A stretch of 64,000 bases of DNA. Origin: Siphonodentalium dalli (lineage: Eukaryota; Mollusca; Scaphopoda; Gadilida; Siphonodentaliidae). How positions within the stretch are numbered: the stretch's first letter is position 1; each line of letters begins with the position of its first letter. Location of the stretch: contig CP136069.1 of assembly GCA_032622095.1 (NCBI GenBank), positions 158,217,043 through 158,281,042 of the forward strand, written 5' to 3'. Positions 45,787-56,640 of the stretch are shown one piece after another. The position numbers and the translations under genes were made by a program. Under the pieces are notes generated by a model. That model saw only the letters and a list, made by a program, of their open reading frames with translations. It was not told where the DNA came from and ran no database searches.

Positions 45787-46698
45787 ATATAACTGAACAA
45801 TTTCTATTTTACCACATGTTGTAACGGAAATTTGCTCTGGTGGGAACGACAAAAGCTGCTACCCTATACTTTTATTTGATATGTTACTGGTGGGATGCGC
45901 ATTATATACAAGGTGGTAAGAATAATATATATACATATACACAGAAGAAGAAAGCATATGGCGGTAGTCGCTATATTTTCCATCTTCAGTCCTCGTTATA
46001 AAGTCATGTTCATATTATCTTCCTAAATCAGCATACATGTATTTGAAGATGTCAAATAATGAATGTGTCAGTTACAATGGCGCTCAACTTGGGGAAAGGA
46101 TACTGTAATACATTACAGTCAGTGGAGCGATAAGGAATGCAGAAAGTTTAAATGCTTAAGCAATAGCAAAGGTCAATCTGAAGAGTCATATTAATGCTGA
46201 CAGTAGGGTGTGCTGAATTAATTACTCATTTAAAAAAAAATATTTTAGACATTGTTTTCAGCTTGGATACTCTATTTGTCCAGCGTCTTAACGCTTCCAT
46301 TACTGGAGATTCATGAAATTTTACGAAAATCCTGTCCCATAGGCAGCCTCGCATATATAAGAGAATGTACCAGCTTACAAGGTCAATGCACATACTGTTT
46401 GGCCAATGTATTCTCTTATATACTTATATATGGCACAGGGTTTTCGCAAAATTTCAGGAAACTCCAGTCATGGACGGGTTACGATGATAGAAGAGATCAA
46501 GTCTCCAAGCAGGAATTTTTTTTTTTACAATAGATTTTTTTTAAATTGTCACGCCTCGGACACCACTGCTTCATGTGTTCGTTATTGTCCAGTGATCCAC
46601 TGATATCATCCAAAAGTGATATAATGATAACCAAGTGTCAATTTGGGAACACCATGTCCGGATTAGTCATCTCCGGTGTAAACCTCCGAGTTTAAACC
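45787..46698 (+). repeat. 0.9 kb spacer, copy 1 of a segmental duplication
   Basis: A non-repetitive segment from ATATAACTGAACAATTTC to CCGAGTTTAAACC, repeated at 49145-50057 with roughly 20-25 differences by eye. A 93-codon frame (46252-46533) is present in both copies but has no recognisable domain and diverges at its end. Confidence 0.88.
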
Positions 46699-49144
46699 GA
46701 AACTAAAACAAAAATATAAAGAAACAAACACAAAAATATAAAGAAACACAAAAAAATATATAATGAAACACGCACAGAAATATAAAGAAACACACACAGA
46801 AATATAAAGAAACACGCACATAAATATAAAGAAACATACACAGAAATATAAAGAAACACACACAGAAATATAAAGAAGCACACAGAAATATAAAGAAACA
46901 CACACAGAAATATAAAGAAACACACACAGAAATATAAAGAAACACACAAAAACATAAAGAAACAAACAGAAATATAAAGAAACACAGACAAAAAACCCCA
47001 TAAAGAAACACACCCAGAAATGTAAAGAAACACACACAGAAATATAAAGAAACACACACAGAAATATAAAGAAACACACAAAAACATAAAGAAACAAACA
47101 AAAATATAAAGAAACACAGACAAAAAAACATAAAGAAACACACCCAGAAATATAAAGAAACACACACAGAAATATAAAGAAACACACCCAGAAATATAAA
47201 GAAACACACAGAAATATAAAGAAACACACAGAGAAATATAAAGAAACACACAAAAACATAAAGAAACAAACATAATTATAAAGAAACACACACAGAAACA
47301 TAAAGAAACACACACATAAATATAAAGAAACACACACATAAATATAAAGAAACACACACAGAAATACAAGGAAACACAAACATAAATATAAAGAAACACA
47401 CACAGAAATAAAAAGAAACACACACAGAAATATAAAGAAACACACATAAATATAAAGAAACACACACAGAAATATAAAGAAACACACAAAGAAATATAAA
47501 GAAACACACACAGAAATATAAAGAAACACACACAGAAATATAAAGAAACACACTGAAATATAAAGAAACACACACAGAAATATAAAGAATCACACACAAA
47601 AACATAAAGAAACACACAGAAATATAAAGAAACACGCACAAAAACAAAGAAACAAACAGAAATATAAAGAAACACAGACAAAAAAACATAAAGAAACACA
47701 CCCAGAAATATAAAGAAACACACACAGAAATATAAAGAAACACACCCAGAAATATAAAGAAACACACAGAGAAATATAAAGAAACACACACAGAAATATA
47801 AAGAAACACACTGAAATATAAAGAAACACACACAGAAATATAAAGAATCACGCACAAAAACATAAAGAAACACACCCAGAAATATAAAGAAACACACAGA
47901 GAAATATAAAGAAACACACACAGAAATATAAAGAAACACACTGAAATATAAAGAAACACACCCAGAAATATAAAGAATCACACACAAAAACATAAAGAAA
48001 CAAACAGAAATATAAAGAAACACACACTGAAATATAATGAAACACACAGAAATATAAAGAAACACACAGAAATATAAAGAAACACGCACAAAAACATTAA
48101 GAAACACAGAAATATGAAGAAACACAGACAAAACAAACATAAAGTAACACACCCAGAAATATAAAGAAACACACACAGAAATATAAAGAAACACACACAA
48201 AAACATAAAGAAACACACACAGAAATATAAAGAAACACACACAGAAATATAAAGAAACACGCTGAAATATAAAGAAACACACACAGAAATATAATTAATC
48301 ACACACAAAAACATAAAGAAACACACAGAAATATAAAGAAACACGCACAAAAACAAAGAAACACACAGAAATATAAAGAATCACAGACAAAAAAAACCAT
48401 TAAGAAACACACCCAGAAATATAAAGAAACACACACAGAAATATAAAGAAACACACACAAAAACATAAAGAAACACACACAGAAATATAAAGAAACACAC
48501 ACAGAAATATAAAGAAACACACAGAAATATAAAGAAACACACACAGAAATATAAAGAATCACACACAAAAACATAAAGAAACACACATAAATATAAAGAA
48601 ACACACACAGAAATATAATGAAACACACATAAAGACACAGACAAAACACACACAAAATATAAAGAATTACACACAAAAACATAAATAAACACACAAAAAC
48701 ATAAAGAAACACACAGAAATATAAAGAAACACACACAGAAATATAAAGAAACACACACAGAAATATAAAGAAACACATGCAGAAATATAAAGAAACACAC
48801 AAAAACATAAAGAAATAAACAGAAATATAAAGAAACACACAGAAATATAAAGAAACACACAGAAATATACAGAAACACACACAGAAATATAAAGAAACAC
48901 ACACAGAAATATAAAGAAACACACACGGAAATATAAAGAAACACACACAGAAATATAAAGAAACACTCACAAAAACATAAAGAAACACACACAGAAATAT
49001 AAAGAAACACACACAGAAATATAAAGAAACACACACAGAAATATAAAGAAACACTCACAAAAACATAAAGAAACACACACAGAAATATAAAGAAACACAC
49101 ATAGAAATATAAAGAAACACACACAAAAACATAAAGAAACACAC
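46699..49144 (+). repeat. 22 bp satellite, array 2 (about 110 units)
   Basis: The same 22 bp unit as array 1, over 2.4 kb. A variant block with ACAGACAAAA followed by CATAAAG and ACACCCAGAAATAT recurs near 46985, 47115, 47675, 48125 and 48385, showing higher-order duplication. The 554-codon minus-strand frame is an artefact of the stop-free unit. Confidence 0.93.
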
Positions 49145-50057
49145 ATATAACTGAACAATTTCTATTTTGCCACATGTTGTAACGGAAATTTGCTCTGGTG
49201 GGAACGACAAAAGCTGCTACCCTATACTTTTATTTGATATGTTACTGGTGGGATGCGCATTATATACAAGGTGGTAAGAATAATATATATACATATACAC
49301 AGAAGAAGAAAGCATATGGCGGTAGTCGCTATATTTTCCATCTTCAGTCCTCGTTATAAAGTCATGTTCATATTATCTTCCTAAATCAGCATACATGTAT
49401 TTGAAGATGTAAAATAATGAATGTGTCAGTTACAATGTCGCTCAACTTGGGGAAAGGATACTGTAATACATTAAAGTCAATGGAGCGATAAGGAATGAGG
49501 AAAGTTTAAATGCTTAAGCAATAGCAAAGGTCAATCTGAAGAGTCATATTAATGCTGACAGTAGGGTGTGCTGAATTAATTACTCATTTAAAAAATATAT
49601 ATTTTAGACATTGTTTTCAGCTTGGATACTCTATTTGTCCAGCGTCTTAACGCTTCCATTACTGGAGATTCATGAAATTTTACGAAAATCCTGTCCCATA
49701 GGCAGCCTCGCATATATAAGAGAATGTACTAGCTTACAATGTCAATGCACATACTGTTTGGTCAATGTATTCTCTTATATACTTATATATGGCACAGGGT
49801 TTTCGCAAAATTTCAGGAAACTCCAGTCATGGACGGGTTACGATGATAGAAGAGATCAACTCTCCAAGCATGAAAACAATTTTTTACAATAGATTTTTTT
49901 TAAATTGTATCGCCTCGGACTCCACGGCTTCATGTGTTCGTTATTGTCCAGTGATCCACTGATATCATCCAAAAGTGATATAATGATAACCAAGTGTCAA
50001 TTTGGGAACACCATGTCCGGATTAGTCATCTCCGGTGTAAACCTCCGAGTTTAAACC
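49145..50057 (+). repeat. 0.9 kb spacer, copy 2 of a segmental duplication
   Basis: Copy of 45787-46698 in the same orientation. After the shared CCGAGTTTAAACC end, copy 1 continues into array 2 while copy 2 continues into unique intron sequence, so the duplicated block is [22 bp array + spacer]. Confidence 0.88.
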
Positions 50058-50380
50058 TGGTTTAAACCTACATTGGCGGTCCAGCCAAACTGGGGCTAAG
50101 GCGGCGTTCATGTTGTTCAGTACCAACTAATTGACAACTCGATTTGGTGATATGAGCATACAGTCAAACTACCCTGTTACCTATCGGACCAAAAGGCCGA
50201 CCGATATAATGGTTATTGACATGTCATAAATTATTGCTAACGCGTGCACGCTCATTGGATTTATTCATTGAGACATAGGTATCGCTAACGGACCATTAAT
50301 CTGACCTCTTTGTTTGTTTAAATCAATCTGACAAAGCCCATGTCTCTCAACACGATTTTCACGCGCTGTTTATAACTGTG

Positions 50381-50916
50381 TTTGTGATAGATTTTCTGCA
50401 AGATCCTTTACCCGCAAAGACAAAAGTTGGTGTCATTACATGTATATATGTATATATTACAGGGTATGGGAGCTGTCTATATGTATGTCCGTTTGTCTGT
50501 TCTAAAACTGATTTAAAATAGAAAATTTTAATTAAAACAAAACATTGTGTTGTTAAATTGAGTAAGGAGTTGTATCTAACAAGAAACAATTATTTAAAAT
50601 TTATATTAATATTTGTTTGTTTTAAATTTAATTAATTTTATCACTTTGTTTGTGATAGATTTTCTGCAAGATGCTTTACCCGCAAAGACAAAACTTGGTG
50701 TATTTACATGTATATATGTATATATTACAGGGTATGGGAGCTGTCTATATGTATGTCCGTTTGTCTGTTCTAAAACTGATTTAAAATAGAAAATCTTAAT
50801 TAAAAAATAAATTGTGTTGTTAAATTGAGTAAGGAGTTGTATCTAACAAGAAACAATTATTTAAAATTTATATTAATATTTGTTTGTTTTAAATTTAATT
50901 AATTTTTTTTAATTAA
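50381..50916 (+). repeat. 268 bp tandem duplication
   Basis: The segment starting TTTGTGATAGATTTTCTGCA at 50381 is repeated from 50649 with few changes (for example GATCC/GATGC and a few-base indel in an A-rich run). Both units end in a TTAAATTTAATTAATTTT run. It is intronic and non-coding. Confidence 0.9.
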
Positions 50917-52632
50917 GAAGTTCAAATGATCAAAATGTGCGCAAATGTGACGCAGGCTCCAGTCGCACGAAGGGGATTAAGCTCTGACGCTGAATAAAGT
51001 CTCCATAATCGAGTCAATCCTGGACCAAGAGGAGTGCACACCAGAAGCGGCAACCATGCAGAGGCACGGCTTTTAATAAAGGAATATATTACATTGGTTT
51101 TTTGTCAAAGTATTAAATTTTCCGCCATGCAGAAAATCAAAAAGTTCCCATGTTTTGAACTGGTGGAATATTATGTCAAAATTAAATATATTTTACGTAC
51201 AACATTCATGTAAAATGCAAAATCGTATGTTCCATCACATCGAAACAAAAACACAGACATCTAATTAAAGACTAATTCGATTTGACACCCAACTGAAGGC
51301 CGCGTGGAAGTTTATGGACAAATTTGTGTTGCAACAAATACATCTGGTCATTCATAGAAGGGTTCTTTCATGAGCGGCATCCGATTTCTCAAAACACGGG
51401 GTAGGGTAGTTGAAATGCTAAAATCTAATAAATGCAAAGACTATTTTGGAACATGTTTGGTATCAAATTGAATGTTATATAATATAGATGTTTCTAGAAA
51501 TGCGCTGTATCCAACCAGTGCACTCAGTTCCGTACATATCAGGTCGAAAATGTAAGTCGTCATATTTTTTTCGGAAATTTAGGTAAAAATTTCAACAAAA
51601 TAATTTTTTTTATTTACTCTGTGCATAATATTAGGATTTCGGACCCAAATTGTTGTACACCAATTTAAACCGGTCAATTTGAGCGTGTTCATTGCATCCA
51701 TAGGCCAATTGTGATGCGTAATGTGGGGAAAATTCAATATTCCCATTTTTTTGCATTTTTTATCGAAAAATGTCGTTTTTCGCATCTTGGCACGCAGAAT
51801 CGAAAGGGCAAAACACCATTTCAAGACGAAGAATATGATACTTGGATCGAAAAAAATTGAATCAAGTAGTTATACCTCCGGGAGGGGTACATGCCACAAT
51901 TTGAGAGTTGACCGCTACACTATAAATACGATCGAGAGCAGAGATGCTTGCCAATCATGGCATGATCCATTCAATGGTCTGACTTCATTCAGTGCTGTGT
52001 TGTGACTTAGTATCAAAACACTGGCACATTTACTGACACAAGAGGATACAGGTACAATTAACACAAGCTTCGATGTCAACCAATAGTGACAATAATAACA
52101 ACGACTCAACGAGCAGCTATTATAAATATTAGAATGTTGAAAATGCAGTTGACAGTGTTCAGAATCTGATTGTGTCAGAGCACATGCATGTACATTTACA
52201 AGAGAGGATATACATATACATGTACTGTACACACCAGTGTAATTCACAAGCGCTTCAATGTCAACAAAAAACACCGTATACAATGAACTGACGCCGTGCA
52301 GTGATCGATGATCACATATCAAACTACAATTCCAACTTTACAATTACACCGACCAATTCATCCCGTGTTCATCAATTCTCATTCAAACGTGTGGATATGA
52401 GACATTGTCATTATTCGCCATGTTATCGTCGAGTTACCGTTATGACGACAATTTACCGGGAGTACACTATTGGTTGGATGTTCTTATCAAACTATCTTTG
52501 GCTGATTCATTGATATTTCATGGAAAATGTGCGACTCCAGGAGAACATTGTCGCCAAGTCATTGCGCACAGTTATTATGGGATCTGCTGTTGTCTTGAAG
52601 GTTCAATCCCAACTAGCTGTTATTGATATATA
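50917..52632. other. Intronic stretch with a small local duplication and a Cys-rich frame
   Basis: At 52030-52260 a phrase like CAAGAGGATACxxGTACAATTxACA...CTTCxATGTCAAC occurs twice about 165 bp apart. A plus-strand frame ending at 52626 contains six Cys in the pattern C-x6-C-x11-C-C-C-x8-C (52529-52626), with no convincing start or splice acceptor. The rest is AT-rich. Confidence 0.4.
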
Positions 52633-53092
52633 CAGTACCAGTCAAAAGAAGTGGTATATTAAGCGCCCAATATCGCAATAATAATGGAAGTGGAAACGCA
52701 TGTCGCTTGTGATATTATTGCAAAATTTTGCGCTTAATATCTCAATATTTTGCGTTTAATATTGCGACATCTCGCGCTCAAAATTGTGACATTTAAATCA
52801 AATTATTGCTTCTTCTCTATTGTTTATTGTATAAATAGAGACAATGTTTTAGATGTGTATATGATTATAGTTGTAAATGCTATATGCACAGTATTTATCT
52901 AATATAAACATAACACAATCGGGTCTGTATGAAATTTAGCGCGCTTAGTATCGCAATATTTTGATTCAATATTGCAATAATAAGCACGACAGATTTTTGG
53001 TATTGCGCTTAATCACCGTTTTTCTAAATTAAGCATGCTCAATATCGCAACAAAGGTGCGCCTAAAAATACAACTTCATCTGACTGGTACAG
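52633..53092. mobile_element. Tc1/mariner-like MITE
   Basis: This 460 bp element has left end CAGTACCAGTCAAAAGAAGT and right end, inverted, CTGTACCAGTCAGATGAAGT, with TA on both sides (52631-52632, 53093-53094). The CAGTACCAGTCAAAAG terminus is characteristic of Tc1-type elements. Subterminal regions are full of AATATTGCGATATTAAGCGC-like words in both orientations. No transposase frame. Confidence 0.8.
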
Positions 53093-53094
53093 TA

Positions 53095-53639
53095 TTGTCA
53101 TGATGTACGGATTCACCTGTTAAAATAAAAATTATGCTTACAAGTGACTGGACAATTTCGCGCCTTATATGCTACCAAAAAGTATCTTTATACTAGTCTG
53201 TGTATCTGGCGTGAGCCGTAATAATATCAAGTTGACTGGCACGTGATTGGTAGTGAAAGCAGTATATATTGAACTCAACCGGAATCTTCTATCCATATAT
53301 AATGTTCTCTGCCTTTCAAATTGAAACGCTTTTCTTCAAGCATTGTGTGGAAATTCTTAATCGCAAATATCAACTTTTTTCTACGAGTCATGTTTGAGTG
53401 AGTGAATTCGATGACTATAGGAATAGTTCGCTCCACCGAGCACAAATATCTGATATATGTTCTGCCAATACGTTGCGAGTGATATCATATCCGTATTATA
53501 TGGGTGCTGAATCAACACATCTCGTTTGGGACAAAACGAAAACTGCGATGTCCAGCTGACCGACGAGGTCCATCCATCTCATATATATTTTGAAGACCTC
53601 TGTTTGTCTGTTTGTCTGTTTGTCTGTATGTTTGTTTGT
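53095..53639. other. Intronic stretch with TTTGTCTG microsatellite
   Basis: AT-rich sequence ending in a TTTGTCTG/TTTGTTTG run at 53598-53642. The run leads into an ACGATTCTCGGCCGATCGGG phrase and the tandem repeat that follows. No exon is supported. Confidence 0.45.
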
Positions 53640-53714
53640 CTGTCATTAATACAAATCTACGATTCTCGGCCGATCGGGACGAAACTTGGTACTTGTGTGT
53701 AGTTTGACCAAGCG

Positions 53715-54190
53715 GTGGACGTTGTCGTATTGGCGAGCCCGCGCGGCGCCGCTTCGCGCATGCGCAGACGAGATCTCGGAAATGGGTGGAGCTATCGACT
53801 TGAAATTTGCTGTGTCCATGTATCTTGCCACGGATACGAATTTTATCTGGTCGCCGAGCCCGTGCGACGCCAGCTTCGCGCATGCGCAGACGAGATCTCG
53901 GAAACGGGTGGAGCTATCGACTTGAAATTTGGTATGTGAATGTATCTTGCCCCGGATACGAATTTTATCGGGTCGCCGAGCCCGTGTGACGCAAGCTTCG
54001 CGCATGCGCAGACCAGATCTCGGAAACGGGTGGAGCTATCGACTTGAAATTTGGTTTTTGAATAGCCCGGACAACGTCGGGCTCATCGGCTAGCTTCGGG
54101 CATGCGCAGACGAAATCTCGGAAACGGGTGGAGCTATCGACTTGAAATTTGCTATGTGAATGTATCTTGCCCCGGATACGAATTTTATCG
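53715..54190 (+). repeat. 122 bp GC-rich tandem repeat, about 4 units
   Basis: GCATGCGCAGACGAGATCTC recurs at about 53759, 53881, 54003 and 54101, spaced 122, 122 and 98 bp. Each unit carries GGGTGGAGCTATCGACTTGA and a CGGATACGAATTTTATC phrase. The last unit is shortened. Overlapping open frames occur on both strands, as expected for a periodic GC-rich repeat. Confidence 0.88.
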
Positions 54191-54422
54191 GGTTAAGAAA
54201 TGGGCACATGTCTTACAGAAAATAACGATGTAGTAATACAAAGTCCATCTGGTGTGATCTCAATCACTATAACTACTGTTTGTGCAGCTTGATATAGCCT
54301 AACAGAGAACAACCAGGAACGTAGTTGCCTGATAATAGTTAGGTGCAAGTTTATTGGAAGTTGTCGTTATTTTCGAGCTTGATCGCACAAAAGAGTACAC
54401 GGAATTGCAGTATTTTACTCAC

Positions 54423-54667
54423 GTTCTGATGTCGATACTTCACAGACGAACTTCTTATCCGATTGGCAGTCGTCTTCCCAAAGTGCCATTTGGGGGTGTA
54501 TGTGGCTCTCATATAATTTAAGATACAAACACGTTGATACAGGTATGAACACTGTTGTTCTGTATCCAAAACCGTCGACCATCTCACATGTGTTCCACAT
54601 CGCAGCAAATCCACTGGCATTGCCAACAATTCTAGCCCCAACATAAAGTTTACTCCAATTTATATTT
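54423..54667 (-). CDS. C-type lectin-like domain exon (C-terminal half)
   Basis: A 245 bp exon with acceptor TATATTACAG (ending at 54668) and donor GAAC/GTGAGTAAA. It encodes 81 full codons covering the second half of a C-type lectin-like domain: LYVGAR (WIGL-like), then MWNTCEMVDGFG, CLYLKL with the penultimate disulfide Cys, MALWEDDC (WND-like) and KKFVCEV, the terminal FxCE motif. No EPN or QPD motif is present, so classical calcium-dependent mannose or galactose binding is not supported. The exon leaves one base, which joins in phase to the PAN exon at 43888-44085. The first half of the domain and the signal peptide must lie upstream (above 54.7 kb) and were not found. It is probably the ligand-binding module of a surface receptor. 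Confidence 0.78.
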
Positions 54668-55331
54668 CTGTAATATACACACAAATATAGTTAATCATTT
54701 AGCATTATACGTATCATGCAAACAAAGATCCATATATGTTATGCATGTCAGTACTATTTAAAAACATGATAATGTGATTATATCAATTTTCTACCAAGAC
54801 AAAACTATGCCCTTATTATTTGGTTCATACATAATTGTTTGTCATCTGTGACAAACTTGTTCTTCTGGCACTCAGCCCCAATTGCGAGATGTTTAAATAG
54901 CATACGGAAAGCAATTACACTTCACTGGCCACGGTCCTTCACTCACAAGCCCTAAGCCCAAATCTACAAGTTCGGTTTTTTGTTTGTACACGTTCTAAAT
55001 ATGTAGTCATTTTTGACGGGGGTGATGATTACCACTGAGCGGCATTTCCAGATATCTCACATCAAGAATCACAAGAGAACCACAAGTTGGCAATGTAATT
55101 TTTTAACAAACACTGCATGCCTTGTGAGGTAACATCTTTAGATCGTATCTGATATTGGCGGCCATGAATGTATGTCATTAATTTTCATCGAAAACACTAC
55201 TGCCTGTTTAGTCGACATACATGTAGAGGCAATTCAGAGTAGACAATATATTTACACTTTCGGGTATGCAATTTTTAGTGAATATGCACTTGAGTGCCTT
55301 AACTGCGAAATCAACTTAAACACTTTCGGCT
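54668..55331. other. Upstream intron with possible lectin-exon remnant
   Basis: On the minus strand near 54830-54890 a short frame reads AIGAECQKNKFVTDD, like a decayed end of a C-type lectin domain (compare DDCQSDKKFVCE in the exon downstream). A stop lies about 15 codons upstream and the terminal Cys-Glu is missing. It is probably a remnant or chance. Nothing else is supported. Confidence 0.25.
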
Positions 55332-56640
55332 GAATTCTGGTCTCTGGTCTGGACCAGGTTTCGCGTAAGCTATAGTCTAGACCAGGCCCAAACCACAGTG
55401 ATCGCGATGTGTTACCTGGCTTCGGCGCGAGTAAGATGGGATCATTGGTCCGCACTGGTCCGTATTCTCGTTTTTTTTTAAACTCATGTTTACGTAAACC
55501 AAGGTTCGCCTTCTTATTGTCTTTCAAGCCTGTGTCGGTCTGTTCATAATTCGAACAATGTGGTAACGTACAAGTTCTGGTAACAGAAACATATGTATTT
55601 TTTGGAAGCATTTATCTTGATGTCAACCAAATAGGAAATGTGTTATATTGGTATGCCGTGTAGATTATATATTATAATTATATATACACAGGACACAATA
55701 TAATATAATCGATAATAATTTGTGTTATGGGTAATAGTCTACAACTGAGACCTAGTACCCCCTGGTCTGAGATTTTTGTATAAACCGAGACTTGAATCTG
55801 AGACGAGAATACCAATTTCTGGTTTCGCAGTAACAATACAGATTGGTAATTTGATTGCAAATCATGCGTGCGTTTAGTTGGCTTTACAATAGGAGATTTA
55901 TTGAAAATATCCATGTGTTGTTTGAAGCATACTACCGTTAGATGGATTAAGTCAAATTTTCGTGTTATTATTCTACGCACAATCGGCCGAATTCTGGTCT
56001 CTGGTCTGGACCAGGCTTCGCGCAAACTATAGTCTAGACCAGGCCCAAACCACGGTGATCGCGATGTGTTACCATGCTTCGGGGCGAGAAAGCTGGGATT
56101 ATTTTTCCGCACTGGTCCGTATTCTCGTCTTTTTGAAACTCAGGTTTACGTAAACCAAGCCTTCTGATTGTCACTCATGCCTGTGTCGGCCTGTTCATAA
56201 TTCAAACCATGTGGTAACGTACAAGTCCTGGTAACAGAAACATATGTATTTTCTGGAAGCATTTATCTTTATGTTAACCAAATAGGAATTGTGTTTTATT
56301 GATATGCCGTGTAGAGGAAAGATTATAATTATATATGAACTGGACAAAATTTAATATCATCGATAATTATGTGTGTTATAGGTACCTAGTACCCCCGGGT
56401 CTGAGATTTTTGTATAAACCGAGACTTGAACCTGAGACGAGAATACCTATTTCTGGTTTCGCAGTAACGAACTAGATTGGTAATTTGATTGTAAATCATG
56501 CGTGCGTTTGTCCGGCTTTACAGAGGGGTTTTATGTATAACATCATTGCCTTGTTTGAAAGCATCTTGCCTTTAGAAGGATTAAGTCAGATTTCCGTGCT
56601 ATTATTTCTCGCACAATATGTTATCGATGGGTGTGGTTGA
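55332..56640 (+). repeat. ~657 bp tandem duplication, two units
   Basis: GAATTCTGGTCTCTGGTCTG starts each unit (55332, 55989). The units share AGTCTAGACCAGGC, GCGATGTGTTACC, CCGTATTCTCGT, ACAGAAACATATGTATTTT and AAACCGAGACTTGAA phrases. They differ by scattered substitutions and indels. Minus-strand frames of 119 and 144 codons start from this repeat and are not recognised as genes. Confidence 0.85.

Noticed and set aside
44945-45800. Minus-strand frames of 262 and 279 codons of FLYISVC repeats
   Set aside because: All three frames are open together because the 22 bp satellite unit has no stops; no start context, domain or exon structure supports a protein.
46252-49892. 93-codon frame conserved in both spacer copies, considered as a duplicated gene
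   Set aside because: Conservation is explained by the recent segmental duplication; no domain is visible and the C-terminal ends differ.
51915-52322. 135-codon minus-strand frame in the lectin-PAN intron
   Set aside because: No domain is recognisable, it lacks credible splice sites, and it spans a local duplication of non-coding sequence.
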